A stretch of DNA of 8,302 nucleotides from Ferrithrix thermotolerans DSM 19514. GTDB lineage: Bacteria > Actinomycetota > Acidimicrobiia > Acidimicrobiales > Ilumatobacteraceae. Below, in pieces: positions 1-6,261 of the stretch. The translations under genes and the position numbers were made by a program. Positions within the stretch are counted from its first letter, which is position 1; each line of letters starts with the position of its first letter. A model generated the notes under the pieces. That model did not search any database and was not told the DNA's origin. It saw only the letters and a program-made list of their open reading frames with translations. The stretch covers positions 1 to 8,302 of the forward strand of contig CAMAQQ010000049.1 in assembly GCA_945860575.1 (NCBI GenBank), in the 5' to 3' direction.

Positions 1-540
1 TATGTCGAGAGCGAGCACGCACCGACGATCACTCAATGGGCAAAAGCACTTGTGCCAGCTACGGCAAAGTTGCGTGCGGGTACAAAAGTTTTTGTCGAGC
101 CCGGTCGTGCCATAGTTGCATCTGCTGCCGTGACTATGTATCGCATCGGTTCAATAAAAAATTTGCCAGGAATTCGAACATATGTTGCAGTCGATGGCGG
201 CATGAGCGACAACCCGAGACCAGTGTTGTACGACTCAGGTTACGAAGCATTTTTGCCCGCGCGCGTAAATGATGACCGTACTGAACATGCACGAATTGTC
301 GGCAAACATTGTGAGAGTGGCGATGTGTTAATTGACGATGCCCTACTTCCGCTTGGTTACAAAGTTGGCGACATAGTTGCGACTCCAGTTACTGGCGCTT
401 ACGGGCACAGCATGGGTTCTAACTACAACAAAGTCACTCGACCTCCAGTTGTTTTTGTCAGCAAAGGTTCTGCGCGATTAGTCGTGCGTCGCGAAACATT
501 TATTGATCTCGTCAATCTTGACGTCGCAGATAGCGTATAA
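1..540 (+). CDS. lysA: Diaminopimelate decarboxylase, C-terminal part (5' end outside window)
   Basis: This is the last 179 codons of a PLP-dependent fold-type III decarboxylase, read in frame from base 1 to the TAA at 538-540. The enzyme decarboxylates meso-diaminopimelate to L-lysine in the cytoplasm, the last step of lysine synthesis. Seen in the fragment (numbered from its first codon): EPGRAIV at 33-39, the phosphate/substrate-binding motif; DGGMSDNPRP at 65-74; HCESGD at 103-108, whose Cys is the active-site residue contributed across the dimer; and TGAYGHSMGSNYN at 131-143, whose Tyr contacts PLP. The PLP lysine lies in the missing N-terminal barrel. The tail LVVRRETFIDLVNLDV resembles the end of Mycobacterium LysA from memory. 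The hom start follows after 2 nt, so the two genes are almost certainly one transcript. The gene appears intact as far as it is visible. Confidence 0.96.
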   Translation, partial: YVESEHAPTITQWAKALVPATAKLRAGTKVFVEPGRAIVASAAVTMYRIGSIKNLPGIRTYVAVDGGMSDNPRPVLYDSGYEAFLPARVNDDRTEHARIVGKHCESGDVLIDDALLPLGYKVGDIVATPVTGAYGHSMGSNYNKVTRPPVVFVSKGSARLVVRRETFIDLVNLDVADSV

Positions 541-542
541 AT

Positions 543-1841
543 ATGCCGTCTCACCCGAGCGCCCATGTTGTTCGCATTGGTGTGCTGGGTCACGGCGTTG
601 TCGGCTCGGCGTTTGTTGCGTTAGTTAACCAACAGTCAGATGATATTTTGGCGCGCAGCGGGGTGCGTCTTGAAGTCGCAAAGGTTTGCATTCGTGACAC
701 AAAGAAAAAGCACTCGCTGCCTAAAGGTGCAGTGTTGGTTAGTGATCCGCATGCTCTTGTGCAGTCATCTGACGTTGATTTGGTGGTTGAACTGATGGGC
801 GGAATTGATCCCGCTTCAGAACTTATTTTTGCGGCGCTGAAGGCCAATAAACCAGTTATCACAGCCAATAAGGCCTTGCTTGCGCGTCACGGAGCCGAGT
901 TATTTAAAGCCGCTGATGCCGCGAGCACCGACTTGTTGTTCGAGGCGGCGGTTTGCGGTGGCATTCCGTTGATTAGACCATTGCGCGAGAGTTTGCGCGG
1001 CGAACCAATTAATCGTGTAATGGGAATCGTTAATGGCACAACAAACTTTATTCTCACCAAGATGAGCGAAGTTGGGGCCGACTATCAGGTTGCGCTCGCC
1101 GAAGCACAACATCTCGGTTTTGCTGAGGCAGACCCAACTGCAGATGTGCAAGGTCACGATGCCGCTGCCAAGATTGCGATCATCGCCAGTATTGCATTTG
1201 GCACCACTGTTCGACTAGATGATGTTTATTGCGAAGGAATTACAAAAATCACCGCAGCAGATATAACTATCGCTCGCAAGTTTGGCTTTGCTGTAAAACT
1301 TCTCGGTGTCGCCGAATTAGATCAACCGACTTCAAAACTCTCTGTTCGCGTGCACCCGGCTCTCGTGCCGCTCACTAATCCGCTTGCCGCTGTGCGTGAA
1401 AGTTTTAATGCTGTAGTTGTGGATGGTCGAGCTTCTGGCTCATTGATGTTTTATGGTCGTGGCGCCGGTGGCGAACCGACGGCATCTGCAGTGCTCGGTG
1501 ATGTAATCGACGCCGCAATTAATTTGGGTAAAGATACCCATGCGCCACTCGGGGCTTTTACCGAGGCGAAGTTGTTGCCGATTAGCGAAATTAACTGCGA
1601 ATATATGATCGGTCTTGAAGTGGCTGATAAGCCTGGTGTGTTGCATGCCGTTACTGGTGTGTTTGCGCGCAATAGTGTCAGCATTCGCGCAGCCGAACAA
1701 GACGGCATTGGTTCTGATGCACGACTTGTTTTCTTGACGCATGATGCCAAAGAATCGGCCGTGCAAAGTTGCCTCGCCGAATTTAAATCGCTAGATGCCG
1801 TCAAGCATGTTGGCGCGCTATTGCGTGTTGTTGCTGGCTAG
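543..1841 (+). CDS. hom: Homoserine dehydrogenase (monofunctional, ACT domain)
   Basis: The 432-aa product reduces L-aspartate-4-semialdehyde to L-homoserine with NAD(P)H, the branch point to threonine and methionine. It is the usual length for the monofunctional form with a C-terminal regulatory domain. Seen: the Rossmann dinucleotide loop GHGVVG at residues 16-21; ANK at 108-110, with the family catalytic Lys110; CGGIPLI at 138-144; NGTTNFIL at 164-171; ADPTADVQGHDAAAK at 196-210, holding the family acid Asp206 and Lys210; YGRGAGGEPTASAV at 304-317; and an ACT domain from about 353 to the end (GLEVADKPGVLHAVTGVFA). The ACT domain implies allosteric feedback, probably by threonine, though that is inferred. 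The ATG lies 2 nt after the lysA stop and 6 nt before thrC. No Shine-Dalgarno motif precedes it, so translation is probably coupled to lysA. No aspartokinase domain is fused. Confidence 0.97.
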   Translation: MPSHPSAHVVRIGVLGHGVVGSAFVALVNQQSDDILARSGVRLEVAKVCIRDTKKKHSLPKGAVLVSDPHALVQSSDVDLVVELMGGIDPASELIFAALKANKPVITANKALLARHGAELFKAADAASTDLLFEAAVCGGIPLIRPLRESLRGEPINRVMGIVNGTTNFILTKMSEVGADYQVALAEAQHLGFAEADPTADVQGHDAAAKIAIIASIAFGTTVRLDDVYCEGITKITAADITIARKFGFAVKLLGVAELDQPTSKLSVRVHPALVPLTNPLAAVRESFNAVVVDGRASGSLMFYGRGAGGEPTASAVLGDVIDAAINLGKDTHAPLGAFTEAKLLPISEINCEYMIGLEVADKPGVLHAVTGVFARNSVSIRAAEQDGIGSDARLVFLTHDAKESAVQSCLAEFKSLDAVKHVGALLRVVAG

Positions 1842-1847
1842 TAAATA

Positions 1848-3260
1848 ATGCGGTATATCTCGACGCGTGGCACTGCGCCAGAAATTGGTTTTTGTGATGT
1901 ATTGCTTGCCGGCTTGGCGCGCGATGGTGGGTTATATGTGCCGCAGACTTGGCCAAAGTTCAACGAGTTGTCGGGTGGTGCAGCACACGCGCCGACGAAC
2001 AGCAGGGGCACTGCAGGTTATGCGCATCGTGCAGCCAGCATCATGGCGCCGTTTATCGGCGACGAAATCGATCCCATAGTTTTTCAGCAACTGTGTGTTA
2101 ATGCATATTCGACATTTCGACATCCAGATGTAGCGCCGTTGGTTGAAATTGCTCCGGATGAATATCTGCTTGAGTTGTTTCACGGTCCGACCTTGGCGTT
2201 TAAAGACATTGCTTTGCAGTTGGTTGGCAAGTTGTTTGACCATGTGTTGGCGCAACGCAATGAGCGAGTGATGATCGTTGGCGCGACTAGTGGTGATACA
2301 GGCGGGGCGGCCTTTGATGGTGTCGCCTCGTGTCGAAATGTCGACATCGTGATGTTGTATCCAAATAATCGAGTCAGTGATGTTCAGCGAAGGCAGATGA
2401 CAACAGTTATGTCGCCGAATGTCCACGCAGTGTCAGTAGATGGCACTTTTGATGATTGTCAAGATTTGGTTAAAGCGATGTTCAACGACCAAAAGTTTCG
2501 CGACGCAAATCAACTCTCGGCTGTCAACTCAATCAATTGGGTTCGCGTGATGGCACAAGTTGTCTATTACTTCACTGCACTTGAGAAACTCGGCGACTCG
2601 GCTGTGTTCAGCGTGCCAACCGGAAACTTCGGCAATGTCTTGGCGGGATGGATCGCCAAGCAGATGGGTGCTTCAATCGACGGTTTTGTCGTGGCGTCAA
2701 ACACCAATGATATTTTGACACGATTCTTTGAGTCACAGCAGATGACGGCGAATGATGTAGTGGCAACTTTGAGTCCGAGCATGGACATTCAAGTTTCGTC
2801 GAACTTCGAACGCTTGCTTTTTGAGATGAACAATCGCGACGGCGCGGCGACTGCAAAACAACTTGTTGATTTTCGCAAGGCCGGCGAGTTGAGTGTCGCC
2901 CCAAATGTTTATAACAAGTGGATTACAGGCGTGTTCGCGGGTTATCGCTGCGATGATGAGCAAACTTTGGCGACGATGAAAGATGTGTATCAGAAATCGG
3001 CGATGTTGATCGACCCGCACACGGCAGTTGGCCTGTCTGCGGCTCGTCAAAGTGTCGGTGTTAATTATCCAAAAGGTCAATCGATAGTAACTTTGGCGAC
3101 CGCACACCCTGCGAAATTTCCTGATGCTGTGCGCCGCGCGACGGGTCAGACACCAAAGTTGCCCGAGCATCTTGCCGATTTGATGAGTCGCCCAGAGAGA
3201 ATTGTTTCTTTGCCAAATAGTTTGAAGGCGGTGCAGGCGTTTGTCACAGGTTGCCGTTAA
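1848..3260 (+). CDS. thrC: Threonine synthase, long (Pseudomonas/yeast-like) type
   Basis: The 470-aa PLP enzyme (fold type II) converts O-phospho-L-homoserine to L-threonine plus phosphate. Seen: the N-terminal block MRYISTRG with DVLLAGLARDGGLYVP, characteristic of the long ThrC type; ELFHGPTLAFKDIALQ at 109-124, with PLP Schiff-base Lys119; GATSGDTGGAAFDG at 145-158; NNRVSDVQRRQMTT at 173-186; AVNSINWVRVMAQ at 225-237; SVPTGNFGNVLAGW at 255-268, binding the cofactor phosphate; SPSMDIQVSSNFERLLF at 309-325; and ATAHPAKFPDAV at 417-428. Overall it recalls Pseudomonas ThrC more than the roughly 360-aa short ThrC of Mycobacterium. Residues about 39-60 form a Gly/Ala/Thr-rich stretch that looks several residues longer than in Pseudomonas. 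The ATG is 6 nt after the hom stop with no Shine-Dalgarno motif, so coupled translation is likely. No thrB follows; the next gene is rho. Confidence 0.96.
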   Translation: MRYISTRGTAPEIGFCDVLLAGLARDGGLYVPQTWPKFNELSGGAAHAPTNSRGTAGYAHRAASIMAPFIGDEIDPIVFQQLCVNAYSTFRHPDVAPLVEIAPDEYLLELFHGPTLAFKDIALQLVGKLFDHVLAQRNERVMIVGATSGDTGGAAFDGVASCRNVDIVMLYPNNRVSDVQRRQMTTVMSPNVHAVSVDGTFDDCQDLVKAMFNDQKFRDANQLSAVNSINWVRVMAQVVYYFTALEKLGDSAVFSVPTGNFGNVLAGWIAKQMGASIDGFVVASNTNDILTRFFESQQMTANDVVATLSPSMDIQVSSNFERLLFEMNNRDGAATAKQLVDFRKAGELSVAPNVYNKWITGVFAGYRCDDEQTLATMKDVYQKSAMLIDPHTAVGLSAARQSVGVNYPKGQSIVTLATAHPAKFPDAVRRATGQTPKLPEHLADLMSRPERIVSLPNSLKAVQAFVTGCR

Positions 3261-3271
3261 GTCACTATTTT
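3241..3271 (+). promoter_or_regulatory. Possible rho promoter overlapping the end of thrC
   Basis: TTGTCA at 3241-3246 matches five of six -35 consensus bases, and TATTTT at 3266-3271 matches four of six -10 bases. The spacer is 19 nt, longer than ideal. Transcription from here would start near 3278 and give rho a leader of about 170 nt carrying the hairpin and tandem repeat described separately. This is a weak match in an AT-richer patch and could be chance. Read-through from thrC is an equally good way to transcribe rho. Confidence 0.2.
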
Positions 3272-3273
3272 CT

Positions 3274-3306
3274 ATGGTTGTTGTCATCGCATATCTGGTC
3301 GGCTAG
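3274..3306 (+). CDS. Possible 10-codon leader peptide ahead of rho
   Basis: A minimal reading frame encodes MVVVIAYLVG and ends at a TAG at 3304-3306. It ends 6 nt before the stem of the hairpin at 3313-3334, which is the geometry of a ribosome-mediated attenuator. Six of the ten residues are Val, Ile or Leu, which would be striking for a branched-chain amino-acid leader but has no obvious link to rho. No Shine-Dalgarno motif precedes it, and a frame this short arises easily by chance. The candidate promoter at 3241-3271 would start transcription after this ATG, so the peptide would need read-through from thrC. It is listed only as a candidate. Confidence 0.1.
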   Translation: MVVVIAYLVG

Positions 3307-3312
3307 TCTTGT

Positions 3313-3346
3313 CTTGCTCGGGTTCCCGAGCGAGTCCCCGCCTTTT
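3313..3346 (+). terminator. GC-rich hairpin with short T run between thrC and rho
   Basis: CTTGCTCGG (3313-3321) pairs with CCGAGCGAG (3326-3334) around the loop GTTC, giving nine pairs including one G-U. The stem is followed by TCCCCGCC and then TTTT at 3343-3346. It lies 52 nt past the thrC stop, so it could end the lysA-hom-thrC transcript or attenuate entry into rho. The T run is short and separated from the stem by 8 nt, which is poor for a classical intrinsic terminator. The hairpin itself is clear; its role is inferred. Confidence 0.4.
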
Positions 3347-3398
3347 CTTGGCAGACGCATTTCAACGCAAACTGATCTGTGCCCCTGCATATTGGCAA

Positions 3399-3422
3399 TG
3401 AGCGGCAAATTGGGCGGCAAAT
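3399..3422 (+). repeat. Tandem 12-nt direct repeat upstream of rho
   Basis: TGAGCGGCAAAT (3399-3410) is followed directly by TGGGCGGCAAAT (3411-3422); the copies differ at one position. The GGCAA of the second copy (3416-3420) can also pair with TTGCC at 3430-3434 across a 9-nt loop, just before the rho ribosome-binding site. The repeat could be a protein-binding site or part of an RNA structure affecting rho translation. The sequence supports the repeat but not a function. Confidence 0.5.
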
Positions 3423-3436
3423 AAATTAGTTGCCCT

Positions 3437-3445
3437 GAAAGTAGG
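3437..3445 (+). promoter_or_regulatory. Ribosome-binding site deciding the GTG start of rho
   Basis: GAAAGTAGG lies 4 nt before the GTG at 3450 and is the only purine-rich Shine-Dalgarno-like element seen ahead of any gene in the window. It supports that GTG over later in-frame codons and fits with rho being translated from its own leader rather than by coupling to thrC, 189 nt away. Confidence 0.5.
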
Positions 3446-3449
3446 CATT

Positions 3450-5189
3450 GTGGCTAGTGGAGCCCTTGAACAATCGGCACTTGAAGCAAAAGATCGCGAT
3501 CAACTTCTGGCAATCGCCAAAGCACTTGGCGTCAAATCAGCAGGTCGTGCAAAAAAAGAAGAGATCATCGACATGATTCTCGAGCAGACTGCGCCTGCCG
3601 AATCTGCAAAACCAGTTGTTGCAGCGCCAGCAGTAGCAGTGCCAGCCAATTCTGCGACTTCGAATTCTTCTGCAAAATCAAGTGCGCCAGCACTTGGCGC
3701 AGACGGCCAAGCATTGTCCGAATGGGAGATCGAACTTGCCGAGCACGAAGGCACACCTATCGCACCAGAAGCGCTTCGACGAACTGAGCAGACTGAATCG
3801 CACCGTGATAATCGTGATAACCGTGACAATCGCGGCCCGCGCGAGCCGCGTAACGATGGTCGAAACGATAACCGCGACAATCGCAATAATGGTCCGCGAA
3901 ATTACAACGATCAAGACGGTGGCAACCGAAATCGAAATCGAAATCGTCGTCGTCGCTCGCCAGGTGGTTTTCGCAATAATCGTGATGATGGCCCACAAGG
4001 CGCAGATCGTTATGAGTCGAACGAAATGCAAGATTCAAATGAGCCAATCAACAACGACCCGATTGAAGTCTCGGGCTATCTAGATTTGCGTGATGAGGGC
4101 TACGGCTTCTTGCGTGTCAATGGTTATTTGGCGTCACAAGGTGATTCTTATGTCTCGGTCCGCTTAACGCGTCAATTCAACTTGCGTAAAGGTGATTATG
4201 TAACGGGCATGTCACGACCTGCTGGCCGAAACGAAAAGAATCCGGGCATGCTCGACATTCGCACGATCAACGGCATTGATGTCGAAAAAATGAAGCCGCG
4301 TCCAAAATTTGAAGACCTCACACCGTTGTTTCCTGACGAAAAATTAGAACTTTCGACTGCAAGCGACCCGACAAACATGACGGCGCGAATTATCGACTTG
4401 ATTTCGCCGATCGGCAAAGGTCAGCGCGGAATCATCGTCTCGCCACCAAAAGCCGGCAAGACAACCGTGATGAAGACGATTGCAACTTCGATCGAAAAGA
4501 ATTATCCAGAAGTGAAGTTGATCGTTTTGTTGATTGATGAGCGACCTGAAGAAGTTACCGACATGCGTCGAACCGTTAAAGGTGAAGTTGTCTCTTCAAC
4601 TTTTGACCGACCATCTGAAGAACATACACATGTCGCCGAACTCGTGATTGAAAAAGCAAAACGCATGGTCGAAATGGGTCAAGATGTCGTGATTATTCTC
4701 GACGGAATCACTCGTTTGTCGCGTGCCTACAACCTTGCAGCGCCAACAACTGGCCGTGTGATGTCGGGTGGTATTGATGCCGGTGCGTTGTATCCACCGA
4801 AGAAATTCTTCGGTGCGGCTCGCAACATTGAAGAAGGTGGCAGTCTTACGATTTTGGCGACGGCACTCGTTGAAACCAACAGTCGAATGGATGATGCGAT
4901 TTTCGAAGAATTCAAGGGAACGGGCAACATGGAGCTTCGTCTTGATCGCAAACTCGCAGAACGACGAATTTATCCGGCGATTGATGTTGATGCGTCAAGC
5001 ACTCGTCACGAAGAGTTGCTGTTCAATCGGCAGCAGTTGCAGATGGTCTGGAAGTTGCGCCGCGTTCTGAGTGGTCTTGCTGCTGAAGGCAGTGCCGCAC
5101 CCGGACTTGAATTACTGATTGATCGTCTGAAGACTTTCAAGAATAACGACGAGTTCCTCGCCGAAATCGCCAAACAACCGACATCTTAA
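3450..5189 (+). CDS. rho: Transcription termination factor Rho
   Basis: The 579-aa hexameric RNA-dependent ATPase/helicase ends transcripts by translocating along nascent RNA to RNA polymerase. Domains: SAP-like Rho N-domain at about 10-47 (DRDQLLAIAKALGVKSAGRAKKEEII); Ala/Pro/Ser linker at 48-90; disordered Arg/Asn/Asp-rich segment at about 111-190; OB-fold primary RNA site at about 205-280 with RNP1-like GYGFLRV at 217-223; and ATPase core from about 300. Core motifs: Walker A SPPKAGKTT at 331-339; DERPEEVTDMRR at 363-374; Walker B VVIILDGITRLSRAYN at 413-428; Q-loop region MSGGIDAGALYPPKKFFGAARN at 438-459; and R-loop FKGTGNMEL at 488-496. It is longer than the 419-aa E. coli protein because of the insert, a pattern known in actinobacterial Rho. 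The residue after the Walker B Asp is Gly419, where E. coli has Ser266. The GTG start is supported by GAAAGTAGG. The next gene follows after 13 nt. Confidence 0.98.
   Translation: MASGALEQSALEAKDRDQLLAIAKALGVKSAGRAKKEEIIDMILEQTAPAESAKPVVAAPAVAVPANSATSNSSAKSSAPALGADGQALSEWEIELAEHEGTPIAPEALRRTEQTESHRDNRDNRDNRGPREPRNDGRNDNRDNRNNGPRNYNDQDGGNRNRNRNRRRRSPGGFRNNRDDGPQGADRYESNEMQDSNEPINNDPIEVSGYLDLRDEGYGFLRVNGYLASQGDSYVSVRLTRQFNLRKGDYVTGMSRPAGRNEKNPGMLDIRTINGIDVEKMKPRPKFEDLTPLFPDEKLELSTASDPTNMTARIIDLISPIGKGQRGIIVSPPKAGKTTVMKTIATSIEKNYPEVKLIVLLIDERPEEVTDMRRTVKGEVVSSTFDRPSEEHTHVAELVIEKAKRMVEMGQDVVIILDGITRLSRAYNLAAPTTGRVMSGGIDAGALYPPKKFFGAARNIEEGGSLTILATALVETNSRMDDAIFEEFKGTGNMELRLDRKLAERRIYPAIDVDASSTRHEELLFNRQQLQMVWKLRRVLSGLAAEGSAAPGLELLIDRLKTFKNNDEFLAEIAKQPTS
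3804..3956 (+). repeat. Low-complexity repeats encoding the Arg/Asn/Asp-rich insert of Rho
   Basis: Within rho, a 9-nt unit CGTGAYAAY occurs three times in tandem (3804-3830) and encodes RDN repeats. A 6-nt unit CGAAAT occurs three times (3927-3944) and runs into CGT/CGC codons, giving RNRNRNRRRR. Between them lie looser RDN/RNN copies. All units are multiples of three, so length change by slippage would keep the reading frame. The encoded segment is strongly basic and probably disordered, and it likely adds RNA-binding capacity. Confidence 0.75.
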
Positions 5190-5202
5190 GTTTCGTTGCG
5201 TC

Positions 5203-6243
5203 ATGATGACGAACGATAGTCACGCCCTGCGATTGGCTGGTCTGCGTTTACGTACGCTCATTTCGACGCAGAATGCCGATCCTGAGTTACAGCATCAACA
5301 AGTCATTGAGTTTGGTTCGGCTGTTGGTGTTGTTAGTAAAAATCTTGCCTGGGTGTTATTAACTTCGCGACACGAGTTTGGTCTTGGACCCGCAATGATT
5401 TGGGCTTTGCGCAATAAAGCAACTGCGCTGAAGTTATTTACTGAACGCAACGCCGGAGATCTTGCGCGTCGCGCAAATTTCTTTGACTTCAAAATTGAAG
5501 TTTTCGAAATCACAAATAATGCGGTTTCGGGCGCAAACGCCGTGCGTGCTTTGCCGTGCGCTGTGCCGACAAAAGAAATCAGTGCAGCCGATGAATCGTT
5601 TGCGGTTTTTATTTTGAGTGGTGGCGCAGAAATAACTCGTGAGCATGGTGTTCTTGCTGGTGAGGTATGTGGTCTTGAAGTTTGTCGTGTGGTTCAAGAA
5701 ACCGCTGACTCTCAAGTATTCGAATCGCGTCTTAAAATCGGTGTCGGCACTCATGATCGTGAAACGTTTCAATTGTTACACGGTCGCACCGCGACGGTTG
5801 AGTCACTGCACAAAGTCGTCGATGAAGTTTCTGCAAAGCGAGTAGTCGGCGCGAATCCTCATCCGTTAAATCAACTTGGCAGAGAACGCTTATTGCGTCA
5901 TTTGATTTGTGCATCGTCACATTTAGTTGATGCAGTTTCACTTCAAACCGTCGCGCCACCGATGCCGCGTGCCAATCTCAAAGACCAAGTGCCATGTTGC
6001 GCGATCGGTGTTTCTCGAACTGGGCAATCTTTGGTCGTGATTTTTAGCATTGGTATAGACCCAGATGTGATCTCGTTTGGTGCTGATGCACGACATGCCA
6101 TTGATGCGCAGGCAGATTTGATTTTTGTTTCACCGCAGCGCGACATTGTCCCCGCGATCGCTCAACTTGCCAATTTGTTATACACACCTGCGCGCTTCGT
6201 TGGTTGCAATCTTCTAGATGCACCTACACGGGGTCGAGATTAA
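5203..6243 (+). CDS. Unrecognised 346-aa soluble protein between rho and prfA
   Basis: I do not recognise a family for this protein. It looks like a real gene: one long uninterrupted frame on the operon strand, spaced 13 nt from rho and 18 nt from prfA, with base use like its neighbours. It has no signal peptide and no convincing membrane segment, so it should be cytoplasmic. Candidate conserved blocks, judged only by composition and motif look, are FILSGGAEITREHGVLAGE at 136-154, IGVGTHDRETFQLLHG at 179-194, GANPHPLNQLGRERLLRHL at 216-234, and FSIGIDPDVISFGADARHA at 281-299. The His/Asp/Glu clusters at 184-187 and 220-241 could be metal or catalytic sites, but no known catalytic signature is complete. 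Seven Cys are scattered (119, 156, 161, 236, 265, 266, 335) with no zinc-finger spacing. The start is ATG-ATG without a Shine-Dalgarno motif, so the second ATG at 5206 is equally possible. The position suggests a translation- or termination-linked role, but that is guesswork. Confidence 0.85.
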   Translation: MMTNDSHALRLAGLRLRTLISTQNADPELQHQQVIEFGSAVGVVSKNLAWVLLTSRHEFGLGPAMIWALRNKATALKLFTERNAGDLARRANFFDFKIEVFEITNNAVSGANAVRALPCAVPTKEISAADESFAVFILSGGAEITREHGVLAGEVCGLEVCRVVQETADSQVFESRLKIGVGTHDRETFQLLHGRTATVESLHKVVDEVSAKRVVGANPHPLNQLGRERLLRHLICASSHLVDAVSLQTVAPPMPRANLKDQVPCCAIGVSRTGQSLVVIFSIGIDPDVISFGADARHAIDAQADLIFVSPQRDIVPAIAQLANLLYTPARFVGCNLLDAPTRGRD

Positions 6244-6248
6244 AGCCA

Positions 6249-6254
6249 TAGTCT
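6249..6254 (+). promoter_or_regulatory. Possible -10 box for leaderless prfA transcript
   Basis: TAGTCT fits TANNNT and ends 7 nt before the GTG of prfA, the spacing of leaderless promoters in actinobacteria. No -35 is evident, and no Shine-Dalgarno motif lies ahead of prfA. TANNNT is a loose pattern, so chance occurrence is quite possible, and co-transcription from upstream would also explain prfA expression. Confidence 0.2.
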
Positions 6255-6261
6255 GATCATC

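Noticed and set aside
536..542. TATAAAT directly before hom considered as a -10 box
   Set aside because: It abuts the ATG with no room for a start site, and it contains the lysA stop codon; co-transcription with lysA is simpler.
1932..2426. 164-codon minus-strand frame over the N-terminal part of thrC
   Set aside because: It is antisense to conserved ThrC blocks, including the PLP lysine region, and its product is low in any family-like pattern.
2733..3287. 184-codon frame on the minus strand over thrC
   Set aside because: It lies wholly opposite the conserved C-terminal half of ThrC, its product has no recognisable domain, and it is explained as a shadow of coding sequence.
3804..3956. Short tandem repeats considered as a CRISPR or regulatory array
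   Set aside because: Units of 6-9 nt without spacers, in frame within rho and encoding RDN/RNR, are protein-level low complexity.
3678..4083. Several 100-130-codon frames on both strands over the rho insert
   Set aside because: They arise because the repetitive CGTGAYAAY and CGAAAT units lack stops in other frames; products are Ile/Val/Thr or Asp/His runs without domains.
5434..5772. 112-codon minus-strand frame over the unknown gene
   Set aside because: It is antisense to a longer, well-spaced frame and shows no start signal or family-like motif.
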